This document shows, piece after piece, positions 48,220 through 57,802 of a stretch of 64,000 bases of DNA (the stretch's first letter is position 1; the number at the start of each line of letters is the position of its first letter). The DNA is taken from positions 1 to 64,000 of the forward strand of contig NZ_SMAN01000008.1 in NCBI RefSeq assembly GCF_004342905.1, written 5' to 3'. A program made the position numbers and the translations under genes. The notes beneath the pieces are model-generated. The model saw only the letters and a list, made by a program, of their open reading frames with translations. It was not told the DNA's origin and ran no database searches. This stretch comes from Melghiribacillus thermohalophilus (GTDB lineage Bacteria > Bacillota > Bacilli > Bacillales > Alkalibacillaceae).

Positions 48220-48609
48220 TTAAACGGGAATAAAATTCATGATTGTTTCAATTACCGTTGTTAAAATCGGAATGGCGAGCAGCAAAATAAACACTTTACC
48301 AGCCAATTCAATTTTTGATGCTACTGAACCTAATCCGGCATCCCTTGTTATCTGGGCTCCGAACTCTGCAATGTAGGCAATCCCGATGATTTTTAAGATC
48401 GTTTCCACATACATAAAATCCATATTTGCCTTTGCAGTCATATCTATAATCATCCGAAAAATTTCGGAAATGTACTGAATTAATATGAGAAATATTACGA
48501 TTCCGGTAATCAGGACGAGAAAAAAAGCGATCGAGGGCTGCTGTTCTTTTACGATTATGGCTAAAATACTCGCGATCAGCGCAAAAGAAACGAGCTGAAA
48601 GAACTCCAT
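48220..48609 (-). CDS. spoIIIAD: Stage III sporulation protein AD
   Basis: A 129-residue membrane protein with four helices (starting LVSFALIASILAIIVKEQQP) of the SpoIIIAC/AD family. ATG start behind GAAGGGA, 17 bases after spoIIIAC. Confidence 0.94.
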   Translation of the reverse strand: MEFFQLVSFALIASILAIIVKEQQPSIAFFLVLITGIVIFLILIQYISEIFRMIIDMTAKANMDFMYVETILKIIGIAYIAEFGAQITRDAGLGSVASKIELAGKVFILLLAIPILTTVIETIMNFIPV

Positions 48610-48626
48610 GGAACCCGTCCCTTCCG

Positions 48627-48830
48627 TTATTGAAATAAAAAGACCGACTTGATTCTCTGGAAGAGTTCAGCCAAGTTTTCGATGACGATAAATAACACAA
48701 TAATAAACCCAATCAGTGTTGCCCAGTGTGCAAGATCTTCTTTTCCCATTTGCTTCAAAACCGTATGAATCATCGCGACTACAATTCCTATCCCAGCTAT
48801 CTGAAATAGAAGAGAACTGTCCAAGATCAT
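48627..48830 (-). CDS. spoIIIAC: Stage III sporulation protein AC
   Basis: A 67-residue protein with two membrane helices (LLFQIAGIGIVVAMIHTVLK and WATLIGFIIVLFIVIENLA), the usual size. ATG 48830 follows AAAGGAG; the open frame begins six codons earlier without a ribosome site. Confidence 0.94.
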   Translation of the reverse strand: MILDSSLLFQIAGIGIVVAMIHTVLKQMGKEDLAHWATLIGFIIVLFIVIENLAELFQRIKSVFLFQ

Positions 48831-48851
48831 GTTCTGATCTCCTTTCAAAAA

Positions 48852-49364
48852 CTAAATGAGCAAAAGAACAAAAAACATTCCGATTAAAACCCCGAGACTT
48901 TTTGCCATTTTGCTGTATCGATTCATTTCATCTTCCGCATTTTTTAATTCTCTGTCCAGATGTGAGATGGCCAGGTAAATATGTTTTTGTTGCTGGGTAA
49001 AGTCATGTTGGCCAAGGGTTTTCCCAAACTGATCCATAATTTCTTTTTCTGTTTGCTTCATAGCCGTCTGTGGCCAAAAGTGGTCAAGCTCCTCCTGCCA
49101 CACCTCATATAAGGATCCATGATGTTCGGTTAGTCTCTGGTATACACGTTGAAAAAATGCTCTTAACGGTTCCGGGAGCTGACTGGATAAATGAAAACAG
49201 ACTTCTGAGACAGGACTTTGTCCATATACGATCTCAGCCTCCATCACCTGAAGCGCATTTTTTAACTGTCTAATTTGTCTCGGACGATTGGACAATGTTG
49301 AAGAGACATCAAATCCGATCCAGGTTGTAGCGCAAAGCAACAGGATGGCGCCGAGAATTTTCAT
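48852..49364 (-). CDS. spoIIIAB: Stage III sporulation protein AB
   Basis: A 170-residue protein with an N-terminal helix (ILGAILLLCATTWIGFD), a soluble helical bundle related to type II secretion protein F, and a C-terminal helix (LGVLIGMFFVLLLI). ATG 49364 with GGAGG upstream, so translation starts inside the end of spoIIIAA (56-base overlap). Confidence 0.94.
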   Translation of the reverse strand: MKILGAILLLCATTWIGFDVSSTLSNRPRQIRQLKNALQVMEAEIVYGQSPVSEVCFHLSSQLPEPLRAFFQRVYQRLTEHHGSLYEVWQEELDHFWPQTAMKQTEKEIMDQFGKTLGQHDFTQQQKHIYLAISHLDRELKNAEDEMNRYSKMAKSLGVLIGMFFVLLLI

Positions 49365-50286
49365 TTTTTTTCGCCTCCATACTTCGGCTTAAAGGTTGTC
49401 CGTTGTCATCCAAAACGGACCTGACGATTCCCGGTTTTTTGTCATTGGCAAACACGATATATCTCTCAATGACCCGATGCTGGAACAATGGTTGCAGGGA
49501 TGGACGCTGTTTTATTTCTTCGTAATCATCCCCATGGACAGATGCAATGACACTGACACCTGCATGCAATGCTTCCATGATGGCCTCTACATCCTGATTG
49601 CTGCCGATTTCATCTACGACAAGCACATCCGGAGACATGGAACGGATCATCATCATCATCCCTTCCGCCTTGGGACAGGCATCCATCACATCGGTTCGCA
49701 TTCCTACATCCTGTTGGGGAACCCCATGTTTGCACGCCGCAATTTCTGACCGTTCATCGATTAACCCTACTTTTCTTGACGGCCATGACTGAAAGCCGTC
49801 ACTAATCAGGCGGGTTAGATCACGTAAAAAGGTTGTTTTTCCGCATCGTGGCGGACCTACCAGCAATACGTTGCAGACGCGGCTGTTGTGATAAATCATG
49901 GGCAAGTACGGTACGGAAACATTTTTAACCGGTCTGGCAATCCGAATGTTCAGAGAAGAAAAGTATCGGATGTTTTTTACGTGTCCGTTTTCCATATTGA
50001 CCTTCCCTGAAATTCCGACTCTGTGGCCACCATTCATCGTAATGTATCCCTGGCGTAGCTCTTCTTCCAGACGATAAATCGAATGCTGGCTCAATTGATC
50101 GATCATATACAGAACATCTTTTTCAGATGGGAGAACCTCTTTCATCAGACGCGGACCGCTGGATGAAGCAATTTCTACTGGACGGTTCACCCGAATCCGT
50201 ATTTCCTCGATCTGATCCCAGCTGATGATTTTGCTCGTTAATTGTTTTTGAAGCCACGATGGAAAAATGGATACGATATCCTGCAT
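49309..50286 (-). CDS. spoIIIAA: Stage III sporulation protein AA (ATPase)
   Basis: A 325-residue secretion-type ATPase expected to energise the A-Q channel. Walker A LLVGPPRCGKTTFLRDL, Walker B VLVVDEIGSNQD and the arginine-rich GHRVGISGKV region are visible. ATG 50286 follows AAGGAG; the frame opens to 50322. The C-terminus runs about 18 residues (AKKNENSRRHP...) into spoIIIAB, giving an overlap longer than usual. A sigma-E promoter lies upstream. Confidence 0.96.
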   Translation of the reverse strand: MQDIVSIFPSWLQKQLTSKIISWDQIEEIRIRVNRPVEIASSSGPRLMKEVLPSEKDVLYMIDQLSQHSIYRLEEELRQGYITMNGGHRVGISGKVNMENGHVKNIRYFSSLNIRIARPVKNVSVPYLPMIYHNSRVCNVLLVGPPRCGKTTFLRDLTRLISDGFQSWPSRKVGLIDERSEIAACKHGVPQQDVGMRTDVMDACPKAEGMMMMIRSMSPDVLVVDEIGSNQDVEAIMEALHAGVSVIASVHGDDYEEIKQRPSLQPLFQHRVIERYIVFANDKKPGIVRSVLDDNGQPLSRSMEAKKNENSRRHPVALRYNLDRI

Positions 50287-50320
50287 TTTTATCTCCTTCA
50301 TTCCTGACTTCGTTACTTTC

Positions 50321-50350
50321 AATCTATGAACGGGATGGACAAAATATGAA
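50321..50350 (-). promoter_or_regulatory. Sigma-E promoter of the spoIIIA operon
   Basis: On the minus strand TTCATATT (50343-50350), a 14-base spacer and CATAGATT (50321-50328) fit the sigma-E consensus GKCATATT and CATANNNT. The spoIIIAA ATG is 35 bases downstream. Confidence 0.75.
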
Positions 50351-50560
50351 TAGCAGAGGGGGAAAGAATATAGAGATCAAAGCAGGTACCGGGGAACATA
50401 GATGATCATGGGCAAAATGTATGCAGGTAATGGTAAGGGGCGGTCTTTCTTCATATGAGCAATCCTTCAACATTACTATTTTGAAACAGGGATCTTTCAA
50501 TGAAGGCATTAACTAAACATTTTCGCTAAAATGTAAGCTGACAGACTGCCACTCAAAAAA

Positions 50561-50588
50561 ATGGGCCTGGTATAATACCAGACCCGTT
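50561..50588 (-). terminator. Terminator of the TraB/GumN lipoprotein gene
   Basis: GGGTCTGGTATTATACCAGGCCC stem (positions 50563-50586, one G-T-type mismatch) with a run of T on the minus strand. Confidence 0.85.
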
Positions 50589-50600
50589 TAAATGATCCTA

Positions 50601-51641
50601 TTAAAACTGCTTTTCTACATCATATCCTTTTTCACGCAGCAGATGAATAATTCCATTTTCACCCGGGTAATGGGCGGCTCCTACGATGACAAAATATGTT
50701 TCCTGACTCTCATCATTGAGAAAACCTTCAATTTTTTTAGCCATCCCTACATTTCGCTCATCCAGCAATGCATTCATATACGTTTCATATTCTTTGCTGC
50801 CATCTCCATCACTTTTAATCAATTCAGCAAGATCCTTTTCCTCACCTTGTTTCCATAATTTCAGTAACTGCTCCGTTTCTTGCTTGATATCGCCTTCACG
50901 ATTTACAGTTAATTCAAGCAATTTTACTTGTACCTCTTCAGAAAAAGAATCAAACATATCAAGCTGAAAATCCATGCCTTCAAGTTCAATAATCTCTTTT
51001 CCATCAGCCCTGTCTAAGAAATAATAATCTACACCAAACTGTTCATTATAGCCTGATTGCTGCATGTCAAGGCCTTCGAGAAGCATCACCAGGTACCAGG
51101 GTTCAAACGGTTTGACCATCTCTATCGGAATCCCGTAGCTTTTCAGCCTGTTTTGCAAATCCTCATATAATTCCGGTGACAAATGATCTTCAAGTGTTGT
51201 GCCATCGGTATACATGGCTTTTTCCTTGATCACCTTTTGTGCTTCCAGGGGATTAAAGTTAACGATATCGGCTTCCACTGCCAGAATTTGTGAACGTTCA
51301 AATGCTGTTTCAATCTGTTCATGCATCGGATAAAAAGCTTCATCTCCGACATGCACGGACCCAAGCATATAAACAGTGTTTCCACGGTGGTCAACTTTCC
51401 AGAAAAAATTGGTTTTCGTCCGTTCTTTTTCGGTCTCTTCTTGATCGGGTTCCGTTTTTTCATCGTCTCCATCACGTTCACCAGCGGAATGCTCATCCTC
51501 CGGTGTATCTGACTGCAGGATTCCTTCATTTTGGGATTCATTTATACCTTCATCTTTTGAAGAATCATCGCAGCCGACAAGACCTGTCATTGCCAGTAAC
51601 ACGATCAAACCAGTGACGATTTTCATCCAGGAACTTTTCAT
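50601..51641 (-). CDS. TraB/GumN family lipoprotein
   Basis: A 346-residue predicted lipoprotein. The signal peptide ends in the lipobox LVGC (Cys24), followed by an Asp/Glu-rich linker to about residue 75. The GumN/TraB domain starts with MLGSVHVGDEAFYPMHEQ and includes ILAVEADIVN, the GYNEQFGVDYYFLDRA segment and the end FVIVGAAHYPGENGIIHLL with a conserved His. This fold is related to erythromycin-esterase/Tiki-type metallohydrolases. ATG 51641 follows AGGAG. It would act on the outer face of the membrane; substrate unknown. Confidence 0.88.
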   Translation of the reverse strand: MKSSWMKIVTGLIVLLAMTGLVGCDDSSKDEGINESQNEGILQSDTPEDEHSAGERDGDDEKTEPDQEETEKERTKTNFFWKVDHRGNTVYMLGSVHVGDEAFYPMHEQIETAFERSQILAVEADIVNFNPLEAQKVIKEKAMYTDGTTLEDHLSPELYEDLQNRLKSYGIPIEMVKPFEPWYLVMLLEGLDMQQSGYNEQFGVDYYFLDRADGKEIIELEGMDFQLDMFDSFSEEVQVKLLELTVNREGDIKQETEQLLKLWKQGEEKDLAELIKSDGDGSKEYETYMNALLDERNVGMAKKIEGFLNDESQETYFVIVGAAHYPGENGIIHLLREKGYDVEKQF

Positions 51642-51798
51642 CAAATCTACTCCTATCCTTTTTTACACCATTCTTTACGAGTCAGATGACAAATGGTTTC
51701 AATATATCCAATTGTATATCGTTTCCTCCTCCTGAGTTTTCTGAAACTTCGAAACATGGTAAAATAAAGTTAAGTAAAACATTGGAGGAGAATTCATT

Positions 51799-52185
51799 AT
51801 GGGGCGCAGTGCATATATTTATCCAAAAAAAGGCGGCATTCAGTTGGAAAAAGTCAAAGAACTTCTTTCCTATTTTCAGCAAATCACAACAAAAACAGGG
51901 GAGCAGTTAAACTGGAAATACGATGACCGGGCATTTCCTTACACCATCGAAGAAAAAGTTGATGAAGAGCTTGGAAGCTATTTACTTCTGAAAGGAAAGG
52001 ATGAAAACTACGATCATCTGTTAATTGGGGTAAACGAAAACGAGGAAGATGGTTACGTACAAATCACCCTTCCTGAGTCCGCCACCCATGGAGATAAAGG
52101 GAAAGGGAATGAACTGGCAAAATTCCTTGCGAAAAAAATAAAGGGAAACCTAAAACTTTTCAATGGGCGCGTGATGCCTTTTTAA
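51799..52185 (+). CDS. DUF1885-like small protein
   Basis: A 128-residue soluble protein without a signal peptide. It begins GRSAYIYPKKGGIQLEKVKE and is rich in Lys and Glu. I believe it belongs to DUF1885, small proteins known only from Bacillus relatives, but this is by resemblance. It has a strong GGAGGAG ribosome site and its own terminator. No catalytic motif is visible. Confidence 0.7.
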   Translation: MGRSAYIYPKKGGIQLEKVKELLSYFQQITTKTGEQLNWKYDDRAFPYTIEEKVDEELGSYLLLKGKDENYDHLLIGVNENEEDGYVQITLPESATHGDKGKGNELAKFLAKKIKGNLKLFNGRVMPF

Positions 52186-52207
52186 CCATTAGATCTATCT
52201 ATATTGG

Positions 52208-52253
52208 CTAAAACACCTCTATGTTTTCGACCACGAAACACAGAGGTGTTTAA
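52208..52253. terminator. Bidirectional terminator
   Basis: AAACACCTCT(A)TGTTT pairs with AAACA(C)AGAGGTGTTT between the convergent DUF1885-like and deacetylase genes, with T-rich flanks. Confidence 0.85.
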
Positions 52254-52288
52254 TTTTGTAAACTGTCATTGCAATGAAAACCTTTGAG

Positions 52289-53182
52289 CTACATGTCCTC
52301 CTGAACTTCCCGTGATGTTTCAATTAAGTCGGGATCGACAAACCCAAAACCTTTCTCCCGAAGTCCTGCCACGATATCATCTAATGCCTTGAATGTCCAT
52401 TCCCTGTCATGCATTAACAAATTGGATCCGTTGCCAAGTTCTTTTGCATTGACCATAATGTCTGCAAGAGCCTTTTCATTCATATATTCTTGATTCCAGT
52501 CATATCCAAAAGACCAATTCATGACGACCATTCCTTCATCTTTTGCCACCTGTTTCGAATAGTCTGTATTCACACCGAAAGGAGCCCGGAAAAATTTGGG
52601 GCGTTCCCCTGTAATTTCTTCCACCAGATCATTGACGCGGACGATTTCTTCATACTGTTCTTCTTTTGACAATTCACTTAATTTTTTATGGCTGAATGTG
52701 TGGTTCCCTATTTCAAACCCCATATCATAGATGTCCTTTAACTGCTCCCTGCCATTACCGGCTTCAATAAAAATCCCATTTACAAAAAAGATGGCCGGAA
52801 CATCCAGTTCCTTTAACGTTTTTGCCATCTCAAGCCCATACTTGTCAGGAGCGTCGTCAATCGTGATCAGTACAACTTCTTCCTTCGCACCGTCAATCGG
52901 TTTTACGCTCCAATTGCCATCCACATAATACTGGGACATCATTGGTTCATCACGAGAGGGTTCATTCGATTCTTCCATTTGCTCCTCCTCCCCATTTTCT
53001 TCTGGTTCATCATTTTCATGTGAGGTCTGACCCTCAGTTCCATCGGCCTGTTCCTTTTGATTTTCCTCTATATTCCCCCCATTTGTATTTTCTTCCCCGG
53101 ACGGTTCAGGATTTTGTTCAGCATGATTTGTTCCACAGCCTGCTAGGATAAATGCCATCACCAGTACGAAAATTTTTTTCAC
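52289..53182 (-). CDS. Polysaccharide deacetylase-family lipoprotein (NodB homology)
   Basis: A 297-residue lipoprotein: signal ending LAGC (Cys16), then a Glu/Asn/Gly-rich linker of about 70 residues, then a NodB domain. Motif 1 is TIDDAP (Asp-Asp), motif 2 GNHTFSHKKL (two metal His), motif 3 RAPFGVN. These indicate a metal-dependent carbohydrate esterase acting on peptidoglycan or another wall polymer. GTG 53182 follows GGGGG; the frame opens to 53233. No close partner gene. Confidence 0.9.
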   Translation of the reverse strand: MKKIFVLVMAFILAGCGTNHAEQNPEPSGEENTNGGNIEENQKEQADGTEGQTSHENDEPEENGEEEQMEESNEPSRDEPMMSQYYVDGNWSVKPIDGAKEEVVLITIDDAPDKYGLEMAKTLKELDVPAIFFVNGIFIEAGNGREQLKDIYDMGFEIGNHTFSHKKLSELSKEEQYEEIVRVNDLVEEITGERPKFFRAPFGVNTDYSKQVAKDEGMVVMNWSFGYDWNQEYMNEKALADIMVNAKELGNGSNLLMHDREWTFKALDDIVAGLREKGFGFVDPDLIETSREVQEDM

Positions 53183-53298
53183 ATTTCTTCCCCCTTGAAA
53201 CTTTTTCGTTATAATTATTATATCTGAAAACATAACTAAATCGACGTTTTTTTACAATCAACGTTAAATATTCAAAATATAGAATCAGGTGAATACAG

Positions 53299-54384
53299 AT
53301 GAGAATGATTCAGTCATATCGACGTTTTTTACCGATCCCGATCGGAAGTCGCACCTTAAAAACCGGAATATCGGTTTTTATAACGGCACTGATTTGCCAG
53401 CTTTTGCATTTGCCTGTTATTTTTGCTGTCATCACGGCGATTGTTACCGTTGAACATACCGCCTTTGACTCCATCCGAAAAGCAATGATTCGTTTTCCAG
53501 CATCAGCGATTGGCGCATTTCTTGCCGTATCATTTTACGGACTATTCGGAAAAAGTGCCATCACGTATGCCCTTGCTGCCATGATGACAATTGCGGTATG
53601 CCATAAGCTGAAATTAGATGAGGGAATCGTAGTTGCGACCTTAACCGCTGTTGCCATGATTCCTGAGTTCCAGAGTAACTATCTTGTTTCTTTCTTTGTC
53701 AGATTAGGAACTACATCCATCGGCATCATCGTTTCTACAGCCGTTAATTTCTTTTTATTACCGCCGGATTATACCAAAAATATTTATAAAAATGTATCTG
53801 ATTTATATCAGCTCACCGCTCATCTTCTTGTTCAAACATCCCGATGGCTGTTTAAAGAAGACCATATAAAAAAACATCGTCTTGATCTGTCATATAAGCA
53901 AATTACCCGAGAAATGGAACAAACGTATAAATGGATACAGTATCAGCGGGAAGAATGGAAATATCACAAACATTCTAAAAATGAAATGAAGGTATTTCAG
54001 CATGCTCAAAAGAAACTAAACCTGTTGCAGCAGATTTTATATCATCTTGGCAATCTCCATTATATTCAATTAAAGGAACATTCATTTAAACAGGAAGAAA
54101 AAAAATTACTGCAGAGCATTGTGTATTCCATCAGTGTCATTCTGAAAACACCGGATCATCATATTCCAGATGAACATTTTAAAAAAATAAAGCAACTGGA
54201 TGAGGAATTCTGGCACTGGAAAGAAGAACATGTATGTCAGACTCCGGAAAAATATCAACACCATTTTCCCCCGGAAACCATTGTGTTATATGAAATTTTA
54301 TGCCTGCATGATGTACTAGAAGAATTACATCAATTAGCAAATAACAGGGATCAAATCAATGTAGATGACAGCAACAACTCTTGA
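53299..54384 (+). CDS. Aromatic acid exporter family membrane protein
   Basis: A 361-residue protein with about six hydrophobic helices in the first 165 residues (LKTGISVFITALICQLLHLP onwards) and a basic, helical soluble C-terminal half, like the protein at 13507-14475 and B. subtilis YgaE-type relatives. The two share the RTLKT-x-I-x-x-x-I opening and overall layout, but the sequences are well diverged. ATG 53299 has a modest AGGTG site. Substrate unknown. Confidence 0.82.
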   Translation: MRMIQSYRRFLPIPIGSRTLKTGISVFITALICQLLHLPVIFAVITAIVTVEHTAFDSIRKAMIRFPASAIGAFLAVSFYGLFGKSAITYALAAMMTIAVCHKLKLDEGIVVATLTAVAMIPEFQSNYLVSFFVRLGTTSIGIIVSTAVNFFLLPPDYTKNIYKNVSDLYQLTAHLLVQTSRWLFKEDHIKKHRLDLSYKQITREMEQTYKWIQYQREEWKYHKHSKNEMKVFQHAQKKLNLLQQILYHLGNLHYIQLKEHSFKQEEKKLLQSIVYSISVILKTPDHHIPDEHFKKIKQLDEEFWHWKEEHVCQTPEKYQHHFPPETIVLYEILCLHDVLEELHQLANNRDQINVDDSNNS

Positions 54385-54461
54385 AAGACTTGGTCACATC
54401 TCGAATCGAAAAGAACATAAGCGGAGATTCACTTCCCTGCTACTTTTTTTCATCTCCGGGA

Positions 54462-54704
54462 CTATATGACCATTTGGGAAAACCACAGATGACCAAGGTA
54501 AATGCAGCCATAGGAAAGGAAAACATAAAACACCCTGAGTCCCGGATGAAACCTGAACGTTTTTCCTATATAAAAAGCAATGGTGAAAAACCAGATAAAT
54601 AACAATATTTTCATAATTATATGGTCTTTGTTCGACATATGAATGATAAGCAAATAGAAACTCCAGACAATGAACAGAATTTGGATATACACCCATTTCT
54701 TCAT
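54462..54704 (-). CDS. Small membrane protein, unknown function
   Basis: An 80-residue protein with three hydrophobic helices (about 4-22, 31-50, 57-76) and little else. ATG 54704 has AGGGTGG about 8 bases upstream; GTG 54716 is in frame. It runs opposite to the exporter gene and away from the lipoprotein gene. I do not recognise a family. A 73-residue plus-strand frame on the same bases looks like a shadow. Confidence 0.55.
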   Translation of the reverse strand: MKKWVYIQILFIVWSFYLLIIHMSNKDHIIMKILLFIWFFTIAFYIGKTFRFHPGLRVFYVFLSYGCIYLGHLWFSQMVI

Positions 54705-54929
54705 TTCCTGTACCACCCTCTTTCCACCAATAAATTCATTCTTCTGTTTCTAAAAACTTGATTGTTATCTGACGGAAAAATAATGCATTTCCTTAAAACG
54801 GGCTAGTATAGTATATGTAAATGTTAAAGTGGTATTTTTCAATTATGTAACATTTTGTTTACAAGGTCTTTTGGCCCAGAAATATCTGGTAGAATAATAA
54901 CAAATGAAATGATAATGAAGGGGATTTAA

Positions 54930-55301
54930 ATGGAGAAAGCATGGGCTTCACTTGGTGTTCTTTTGCTGTTATTTTCAAATTCATGTACGGGCCAGCAAAC
55001 ACCTGCACACGCTGTGAAATTTGAATCTGAAGAGTATCAGATGATCTTTATATCGGATAATCAGCACCGTGAAAGCCAGGAAGAATACCTCGATGCCATT
55101 CTGGAAATCCAAAACAGCGACGGCTTTAATCAGTTTCAGTGGAGGCAGAAAATATTAAAAAAGGGCGAATTTCCAGATTTATCCTTCAGCAGCTTTCCGG
55201 CTTTGATCATCATGAAAGATGGACAAGTGCTCAAGTCCATTTCCGGTGATCAGCCAGGGGAAGTGATTATCAGTCAAGTTCTTGAACTGTTTTCTGAATA
55301 A
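54930..55301 (+). CDS. Predicted lipoprotein with thioredoxin-like fold
   Basis: A 123-residue protein. A short hydrophobic N-terminus (ASLGVLLLLFSNSCTG) with Cys19 resembles a lipoprotein signal, though the box SNSC is weak. The rest looks like a thioredoxin fold: a first strand YQMIFISDN, a cis-Pro-type turn SSFPALIIMKDGQVL and a final helix. There is no CxxC, so it is unlikely to be a disulfide reductase. AAGGGG site and a strong terminator. Role unknown. Confidence 0.7.
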   Translation: MEKAWASLGVLLLLFSNSCTGQQTPAHAVKFESEEYQMIFISDNQHRESQEEYLDAILEIQNSDGFNQFQWRQKILKKGEFPDLSFSSFPALIIMKDGQVLKSISGDQPGEVIISQVLELFSE

Positions 55302-55340
55302 CCTCATTTAACCCAGTTATATAAATTTTTGAGGCGATAG

Positions 55341-55376
55341 TCCCGAATCCTGAATGACGGATTCGGGATTTTTTTG
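55341..55376 (+). terminator. Terminator of the thioredoxin-like lipoprotein gene
   Basis: A perfect 10-bp stem TCCCGAATCC/GGATTCGGGA (55341-55350, 55359-55368) followed by seven T. Confidence 0.93.
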
Positions 55377-55525
55377 CTATTGGAGGGGTAAATAGGGGGA
55401 TAATCGCACAAAAAAATGACTATTTCATGATATAATGAAAAATGTGACAAATTTCTATCTATTTCAGGGTGGGACTGGGTTTCGAAAATTTCGTAAAAAG
55501 AGAAAAAAAGGGGGACATTTTATAC

Positions 55526-57520
55526 ATGTTAAATAGTATCAAGACAAAGATCATCTTCACATTTACATTGCTATTTATTCTCGTTCTCGCATCCGTATCT
55601 ACAATTACGTACATAAGTACAAAGAGCTCTATTGAAGAAGAAATTAAAATCTCGGCTCAGGATTCTGTCCAGGAAATGAAACGAAATATCGAACTTTATC
55701 TGAAACATTACATGAATAGTATCGAACGTTATGCAAGAAATGAAGGTCTACAAAGCTTTATTAAAGATCAGATTAATGGTGAAGACACAAGTTTTGCGCC
55801 AATCAAAAATGACTTTGCCACCTATAATGAAACCTATCCTAATGTAGAGCTCACCTATTTTGGATTAAGCAATAAAACCTTCTATTCGGAACCCGAAATC
55901 GAACTCCCTGATGACTGGGACCCAACCTCACGCCCATGGTATCAGGTAGCGGCTGAAAACCCAAAACAGGTCGTGTTTACTGATCCTTACCAGGATGTTA
56001 ATACAGGGGATTACATTGTCAGTTTAGCCCGTTCCATCCATGATCCAGTTACAGATGAACTGATTGGGGTTATGGCCAATGATATCACTCTGGAGGCTTT
56101 AACTAGCATTGTTACCGAAACGAATGTTGGATATGATGGATACCCAGTTCTTCTTGATCAAAACGGACTGGCTCTGGTGCACCCTTCTAAAAAAGGGGAA
56201 AATTTATCTGACTCCTCTTTGTTCAAAAAAATGAACGAAGGAGACAAAGAAACAGGACTAATTACGATTGGGGAAAACGATCAATTAATTGCCTATCATA
56301 CGATTGCCGGAACCAACTGGAAAATTGGGGCTGTTTACTCAGAGAAAAATTTATTTGAATTGTCCCGTCATTTGTTACAGACTGTCATCATCATTTCTGC
56401 GGTTGCCATCGTGATCACTTTTATTGTTACGTATTTTATTTCAAGAAGTATCACAAACCCGCTGATCCGTATGAAAAACGAGGTTAACAAAGTCGCAGAT
56501 GGTGATTTAACCGCAAATGTAAATATTCATTCAAAAGACGAGATTGGCCAGCTCGCTACGAACTTTAACCAGATGGTTCATAACGTTAAAGAATTAATTG
56601 AACATGTAAATCATTCTATTGAGAAAGTCAGCGAGTCATCAGAATCATTGAGTGCCATCTCAGAAGAAACGAGTGCTTCCGGTGAGGAAATCAACCGAGC
56701 AATTTCTGAAATTGCCAGCGGTGCAACAAAACAGGCAGAAGATGTTGAAAACACAAGGCAAAAAGTTTCTTCCCTGTCTGAACAAATTCAAAAAGTAAAT
56801 CAGCAAAATGACCAAATGTTGAATCTATCTACCAGGGCGAATGAAGCCAATGAAACAGGACTGAATCAGATCACTCAACTCAGTGCAAAAACAGATGAAT
56901 TCCAGAAAGTTATTTCTGAAGTTAGCAGTGTTATCAGCAGTCTCGTAAATCAGGTCAAAGCCATTGAAAGTGTCATTGATTCCATTACAGATATCTCTGA
57001 GCAAACCAATTTGCTTGCTTTAAATGCTAGTATTGAAGCTGCAAGAGCAGGAGAGCATGGTAAAGGCTTTGCTGTCGTTGCGGAAGAAGTGCGAAAGCTC
57101 GCCGAGCAGTCATCCAGAGCAACCGAGCAGGTGCGTCAGACGATTAATGGTATTGAAGAAGAAACACAAAAAGCTTTAAGAGAAATGGAACAAACCGAAC
57201 AAATATCGAAAGAGCAGGATGAAGTAGTTAAGGATACAGAGGATGCCTTTAATACCATTGCTGATGTCATGCAGCAGATGATTACTTCTATCGAACAGGT
57301 AAGTGAAGAAGTCAAGCAAATGATTCAATTTGAAGAAAATGTAAGGGAATCTGTCGAAAATATTGCATCCGTTTCTGAAGAGTATGCCGCCTCAACAGAG
57401 GAAGTCACAGCCTCTACTGAAGAGACCATTAAGGCGATCAGTTCCATTTCAGAATCGGCAGAACAATTAAATGAATCCAGTCAGCGCCTGCAGGAAATGA
57501 TTAATCGATTTAAGCTGTAG
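55526..57520 (+). CDS. Methyl-accepting chemotaxis protein with dCache sensor
   Basis: A 664-residue chemoreceptor. TM1 is at about 6-28 and an extracellular dCache domain spans about 35-280. TM2 is near 285-310 ([19 protein letters not shown]). HAMP follows from about 310, then a signalling domain with the hairpin tip [20 protein letters not shown]. The sensor contains [14 protein letters not shown] and VMANDITL, spaced like the amino-acid-binding dCache_1AA motif (Arg, Trp, Tyr, Asp), so an amino acid ligand is plausible. ATG 55526 follows AGGGGG; GTG 55469 is in frame. Its terminator follows. Confidence 0.93.
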   Translation: MLNSIKTKIIFTFTLLFILVLASVSTITYISTKSSIEEEIKISAQDSVQEMKRNIELYLKHYMNSIERYARNEGLQSFIKDQINGEDTSFAPIKNDFATYNETYPNVELTYFGLSNKTFYSEPEIELPDDWDPTSRPWYQVAAENPKQVVFTDPYQDVNTGDYIVSLARSIHDPVTDELIGVMANDITLEALTSIVTETNVGYDGYPVLLDQNGLALVHPSKKGENLSDSSLFKKMNEGDKETGLITIGENDQLIAYHTIAGTNWKIGAVYSEKNLFELSRHLLQTVIIISAVAIVITFIVTYFISRSITNPLIRMKNEVNKVADGDLTANVNIHSKDEIGQLATNFNQMVHNVKELIEHVNHSIEKVSESSESLSAISEETSASGEEINRAISEIASGATKQAEDVENTRQKVSSLSEQIQKVNQQNDQMLNLSTRANEANETGLNQITQLSAKTDEFQKVISEVSSVISSLVNQVKAIESVIDSITDISEQTNLLALNASIEAARAGEHGKGFAVVAEEVRKLAEQSSRATEQVRQTINGIEEETQKALREMEQTEQISKEQDEVVKDTEDAFNTIADVMQQMITSIEQVSEEVKQMIQFEENVRESVENIASVSEEYAASTEEVTASTEETIKAISSISESAEQLNESSQRLQEMINRFKL

Positions 57521-57542
57521 TCCACTCAGCAGGCATCAATCC

Positions 57543-57591
57543 AGGAAGCTGTCTCAGACATATCTTGTCTTTGAGGCAGCTTCTTTTTTTA
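57543..57591 (+). terminator. Terminator of the chemoreceptor gene
   Basis: GAAGCTGTCTCA pairs with TTTGAGGCAGCTTC (one bulge), followed by seven T. Confidence 0.85.
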
Positions 57592-57723
57592 ACGGGTAAA
57601 TTCCTAAAAAAAGATAGCTTCTTGTATAGCAGAGCTTTCAATGTTTATTCTAAAGGCAAGTACCGCAAAAGAGGATTTAGATTATGCTTGGCTGCTACAT
57701 AACAGAAAATATTTCGAACAACT

Positions 57724-57753
57724 TTGACAAGTCCAACAGAAACGGTATCTATA
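57724..57753 (+). promoter_or_regulatory. Promoter-like sequence pointing into the 21-bp repeat array
   Basis: TTGACA at 57724-57729 is a perfect -35. TATCTA lies 16 bases after it and an overlapping TCTATA lies 18 bases after it. The predicted start near 57758 would transcribe the repeat array on the plus strand. Confidence 0.45.
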
Positions 57754-57802
57754 GGTAAAACACACCTTTTCTCAGGTTATTAGCGCATACCTTTAGGTGA
57801 TC

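Noticed and set aside
54381-54602. 73-codon plus-strand ORF after the second exporter-type gene
   Set aside because: It lacks a ribosome site and is antisense to a frame with three clear membrane helices, which is the better candidate.
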